A stretch of 5,689 nt of DNA from Caldifarciminota bacterium UBA3073 (GTDB taxonomy: Bacteria > Hydrothermota > UBA3073): NCBI GenBank assembly GCA_002366725.1, contig DFBT01000099.1:1-5689 (forward strand). The letters run 5' to 3'. The notes beneath the pieces are model-generated. The model had not been told where the DNA came from. It did no database searches and saw only the letters and a program-made list of their open reading frames with translations. The translations under genes and the position numbers were made by a program. Position 1 is the stretch's first letter; every line of letters begins with the position of its first letter. Shown here piece after piece: positions 3,201 to 5,689 of this stretch.

Positions 3201-5689
3201 ATGAGACGGGTTATGTTTTATCTCATAGGAGCAGTAGTGCTCTGTGCAGGGCTTTTATATGCTCACGACCCTGCAACGCATATGTATATTGGTTCACAGA
3301 CATTTGATGTCTGGCAAGATTTCGACCCGGCTTTTTATGATACCCTTACCCAAGAAACACCCCGGGGAATGTGGGTGAGAAAGTTCTACTATATGGGGTT
3401 GACTCTTCCAGATATGTTTAGCAATCAAGGGGTAATACGTGACCTAATTGAGAAGTTATACGAGGTTCGGGATGATATATACCATCCTTATGGTCCACTT
3501 TATATACAAGACTATATATATAATAGTGTCCAGACAGAGATAACTTTTAACGGTCTTCCTCCTCCCAACGGTAATCTTACAAAACTAAGAGAAATGGTGC
3601 AATATGCTAAGGACCATGGATTTTCTGCGGGTGATAAGGCAATGATATACGGGGCATATATGCATGTTGTCCACGATATTTACGCAGGGACGGTTCTACA
3701 ACCATCTTTATTCGGATATGGCTTTTCTCTTAATGAATCTGAAGACTTACTGTTATATCCTGAGAATTATTATGAAACCTTTGCAGCAACATTTATAGAC
3801 GACTGGGATTTTATAATTGACCTATACATGGGACGGGATAAATTACATCATCAGCTTGCAATAGGACAGTTCGATATCTACTTTTATTGTTGGGGTATTT
3901 ACGACCCGGATGAAGCCCAATATCTCTGCGGATGGCAAGACTACGAGTTGTGGACAGGCAAGCCCTTTTACCCCGTTCTAAAATTTATTGAGGCAGCGAT
4001 TGGGGTTAATTATGCTGATAGTACTCTGACTTACTGGGGCTTGAAATCTTACATGCATGGAATGGCGATTGGAATGTTCACTTTATATGGATACAGGCTG
4101 TCTTCGATAAATAGTGACAAGGGAGGGATTATTCGGCATTCCAGCTGGACACCATCGGACATCGTGGATTTTGAAACCGATATGGCAGAAACCTGGATGG
4201 GAGCTAGCTTTCCATTTAGTATCGTTGAACTATTCTTTGAAGATCCAGTATTTCTTGCATTCAACTGGATATTTGGCCTCGTGGAAGACCTGACCGGATA
4301 TAATCACCCCTGGCCATGGTTTCTTGAAAACACGGAGGGACTTGCAGCTTTGGGGCCTTTTGTGCCTGAGGAATATTGCGATGAATATTTTGAAATGGGT
4401 AATGCTCTCTCATTATGGACAGAGAACAATGATATAAAAGAATGTTATTTAAGAAGTAGCTATCAAGAAGAACCTGCGAAAGCTGTAGATTTGAAAGACC
4501 GTTACGAGGCAACATTGAAAGGGGAGGAATCACTTGACTATAACATGGATGGTTTACCCGTAAAAGAACTTTCACGAAAAGCAGGCCTTTTAGGTGGGAT
4601 GTATTCAGTCCCTGATGTGAATTTCTGCGACCAGCCTGGTGTTTTTGATATGCACTTTGAATTTGATGGAGATTACATCTATACAGAAACCTCCCTACCC
4701 ATGGAAGAAGGTGACCCACCTCTTGTAGACCTCAGATACGATTTACTAACATTGGGAGTGAGCAAGGTGCAAATCTGGCTTGACGGCTCCTCGAGATTAG
4801 CTGAAACACTACTCCCTGCTCTCTTCCGTCAGAAATCATCCCTCCCAGCGGCTGTAAATCAGGCTGGAGAACTCTCGTTTGAAGTCTGGTCGGGAGAAAA
4901 GGGGACGCCTCAACCTCAGATTTTCTGTCGTATGTTCTCTTCTGATTATAGTGATGCCTATAACTCTCACCCGGAGATAAGTGGCAATACCTACTACCAG
5001 ACCCTCTTCAGGGATGGCGATCCAGTCAGGGAGACTGGTGAAGACCCACTGGCTGACCCCAAATTATACTGGCCTTATGTGCTTCCTGTAACTTTATATT
5101 TGGCTTACTTAAGTACTCCTACAGATCTCACTGCCGATGCGATGTCTTATACAGGCATAACGCTAAGCTGGCAGGACAATTCATCTCTTGAGACCTCTTA
5201 CAGGATAGAGAGAAAACCAGAGGGAGGAAACTGGAGCGAGATAAAAAATGTGGGAGAGAATGTTACTACCTTTACCGATAATACGGTTTCATCCCGTCAA
5301 AAATACTGGTATAGAGTCAGGGCTTGTAACGAAACCCTCTACTCTCTTTATTCTGACAGCAGCTACGAATATGCTATTCCTATCTGGAGTGAGAACTCAG
5401 AGGCGCTCGCCTTTAACAACGGGCATAAGGTCGTCCTTACCATCGGCGGAACCATAAGCATCGTTTATGTCGATCAGTATAATATCTGGTATACGGAGTC
5501 CACCGACGGTGGAAATACATGGAGTGATGATATATCTATCAGTAATGGGAATAGATACCATCCCTGCACCTGCCCGGCTATAGCAGTTGCAAGCGATGGG
5601 ACAAAATATGTGGTCTGGAGAAAGAGGGGGAAGGAGATTAAATACACTTTTAAGACAGATGGGGAATGGGAATCCCCCGAGAGGCTCTT
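3201..5689 (+). CDS. Large secreted protein: phospholipase C-like domain, FN3, propeller repeats (3' partial)
   Basis: The frame is open to the window end: 829 codons and no stop. Residues 1-21 are a signal peptide, probably cut after LLYA. Residues 22 to about 310 resemble the zinc-dependent phospholipase C / S1-P1 nuclease fold: HDPATH at 22-27 at the mature N-terminus, GLTLPD with Asp71, GAYMHVVHD with His155 and Asp159, and HH at 216-217. Such enzymes bind three zinc ions and cleave phosphodiester bonds. Here the expected His after the H...D motif and the Glu four residues after the later His are not evident, so activity is uncertain. Residues about 330-635 form a middle part I do not recognise. 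Residues 639-727 are a fibronectin type III domain (LSWQDNS, YRIERK, YWYRVRA). From 742 on, propeller-like repeats begin, including an Asp-box STDGGNTW (767-774) and AIAVASDGTKYVVW (793-806), the same repeat type as in the upstream lipoprotein. The protein is probably extracellular and made with its neighbour. The full length and any C-terminal sorting signal lie beyond the window. Confidence 0.92.
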   Translation, partial: MRRVMFYLIGAVVLCAGLLYAHDPATHMYIGSQTFDVWQDFDPAFYDTLTQETPRGMWVRKFYYMGLTLPDMFSNQGVIRDLIEKLYEVRDDIYHPYGPLYIQDYIYNSVQTEITFNGLPPPNGNLTKLREMVQYAKDHGFSAGDKAMIYGAYMHVVHDIYAGTVLQPSLFGYGFSLNESEDLLLYPENYYETFAATFIDDWDFIIDLYMGRDKLHHQLAIGQFDIYFYCWGIYDPDEAQYLCGWQDYELWTGKPFYPVLKFIEAAIGVNYADSTLTYWGLKSYMHGMAIGMFTLYGYRLSSINSDKGGIIRHSSWTPSDIVDFETDMAETWMGASFPFSIVELFFEDPVFLAFNWIFGLVEDLTGYNHPWPWFLENTEGLAALGPFVPEEYCDEYFEMGNALSLWTENNDIKECYLRSSYQEEPAKAVDLKDRYEATLKGEESLDYNMDGLPVKELSRKAGLLGGMYSVPDVNFCDQPGVFDMHFEFDGDYIYTETSLPMEEGDPPLVDLRYDLLTLGVSKVQIWLDGSSRLAETLLPALFRQKSSLPAAVNQAGELSFEVWSGEKGTPQPQIFCRMFSSDYSDAYNSHPEISGNTYYQTLFRDGDPVRETGEDPLADPKLYWPYVLPVTLYLAYLSTPTDLTADAMSYTGITLSWQDNSSLETSYRIERKPEGGNWSEIKNVGENVTTFTDNTVSSRQKYWYRVRACNETLYSLYSDSSYEYAIPIWSENSEALAFNNGHKVVLTIGGTISIVYVDQYNIWYTESTDGGNTWSDDISISNGNRYHPCTCPAIAVASDGTKYVVWRKRGKEIKYTFKTDGEWESPERL

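Noticed and set aside
4261..4719. 152-residue antisense frame
   Set aside because: It lies entirely inside the well-supported coding sequence of the large secreted protein, is rich in Leu, Ser, His, Gln and Pro, and has no domain pattern, so it is a shadow frame.
5248..5457. 69-residue + strand frame overlapping the fibronectin region
   Set aside because: It is out of frame with the large protein, whose domain signature continues unbroken through this stretch.

Overview
This looks like a chromosomal fragment of an uncultured, low-GC bacterium with a Gram-negative-type envelope. It carries one lipoprotein with a clear lipobox and one protein with a Sec-type signal peptide. Both are exported proteins built from beta-propeller-type repeats. 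Secreted modular proteins of this style (repeats of the type AVD..G.VHIVW, fibronectin III modules, Asp-box motifs) are common in candidate phyla such as WOR-3/Stahlbacteria and in other FCB-like lineages. That placement is inference from style only; no marker gene is present.

The window has three parts, with all supported genes on the + strand. (1) Positions 1-2058 are AT-rich and mostly non-coding. They hold one small gene (503-991) for a membrane-anchored, coiled-coil-like protein of unknown function, surrounded by short related repeats (46-71, 300-344, 1119-1177) that look like remnants of mobile or repetitive elements. (2) The long gap 992-2058 holds a well-formed sigma-70-like promoter with no gene behind it (1200-1228), three copies of one perfect palindrome (1462-1490, 1587-1607, 1614-1642), a hairpin (1825-1847) and a long imperfect inverted repeat (1908-1990). 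(3) Positions 2059-5689 are a tight two-gene unit. The first gene encodes a 376-residue lipoprotein that is almost entirely a seven-repeat beta-propeller. Eleven bases later, behind a strong ribosome binding site, comes a large secreted protein that runs off the window end (829 codons seen). It has an N-terminal domain resembling zinc-dependent phospholipase C, a middle domain I do not recognise, a fibronectin III domain, and the start of another propeller made of the same repeat type as its neighbour.

The shared repeat and close spacing suggest the two exported proteins are made together and act at the cell surface or outside the cell. The first would be a surface-anchored propeller, probably for binding. 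The second would be a catalytic-like domain joined to binding modules. The 503-991 gene appears unrelated to this pair. The most unusual signals are the palindrome cluster at 1462-1642 and the phospholipase-like domain, which keeps some but apparently not all of the expected metal ligands.
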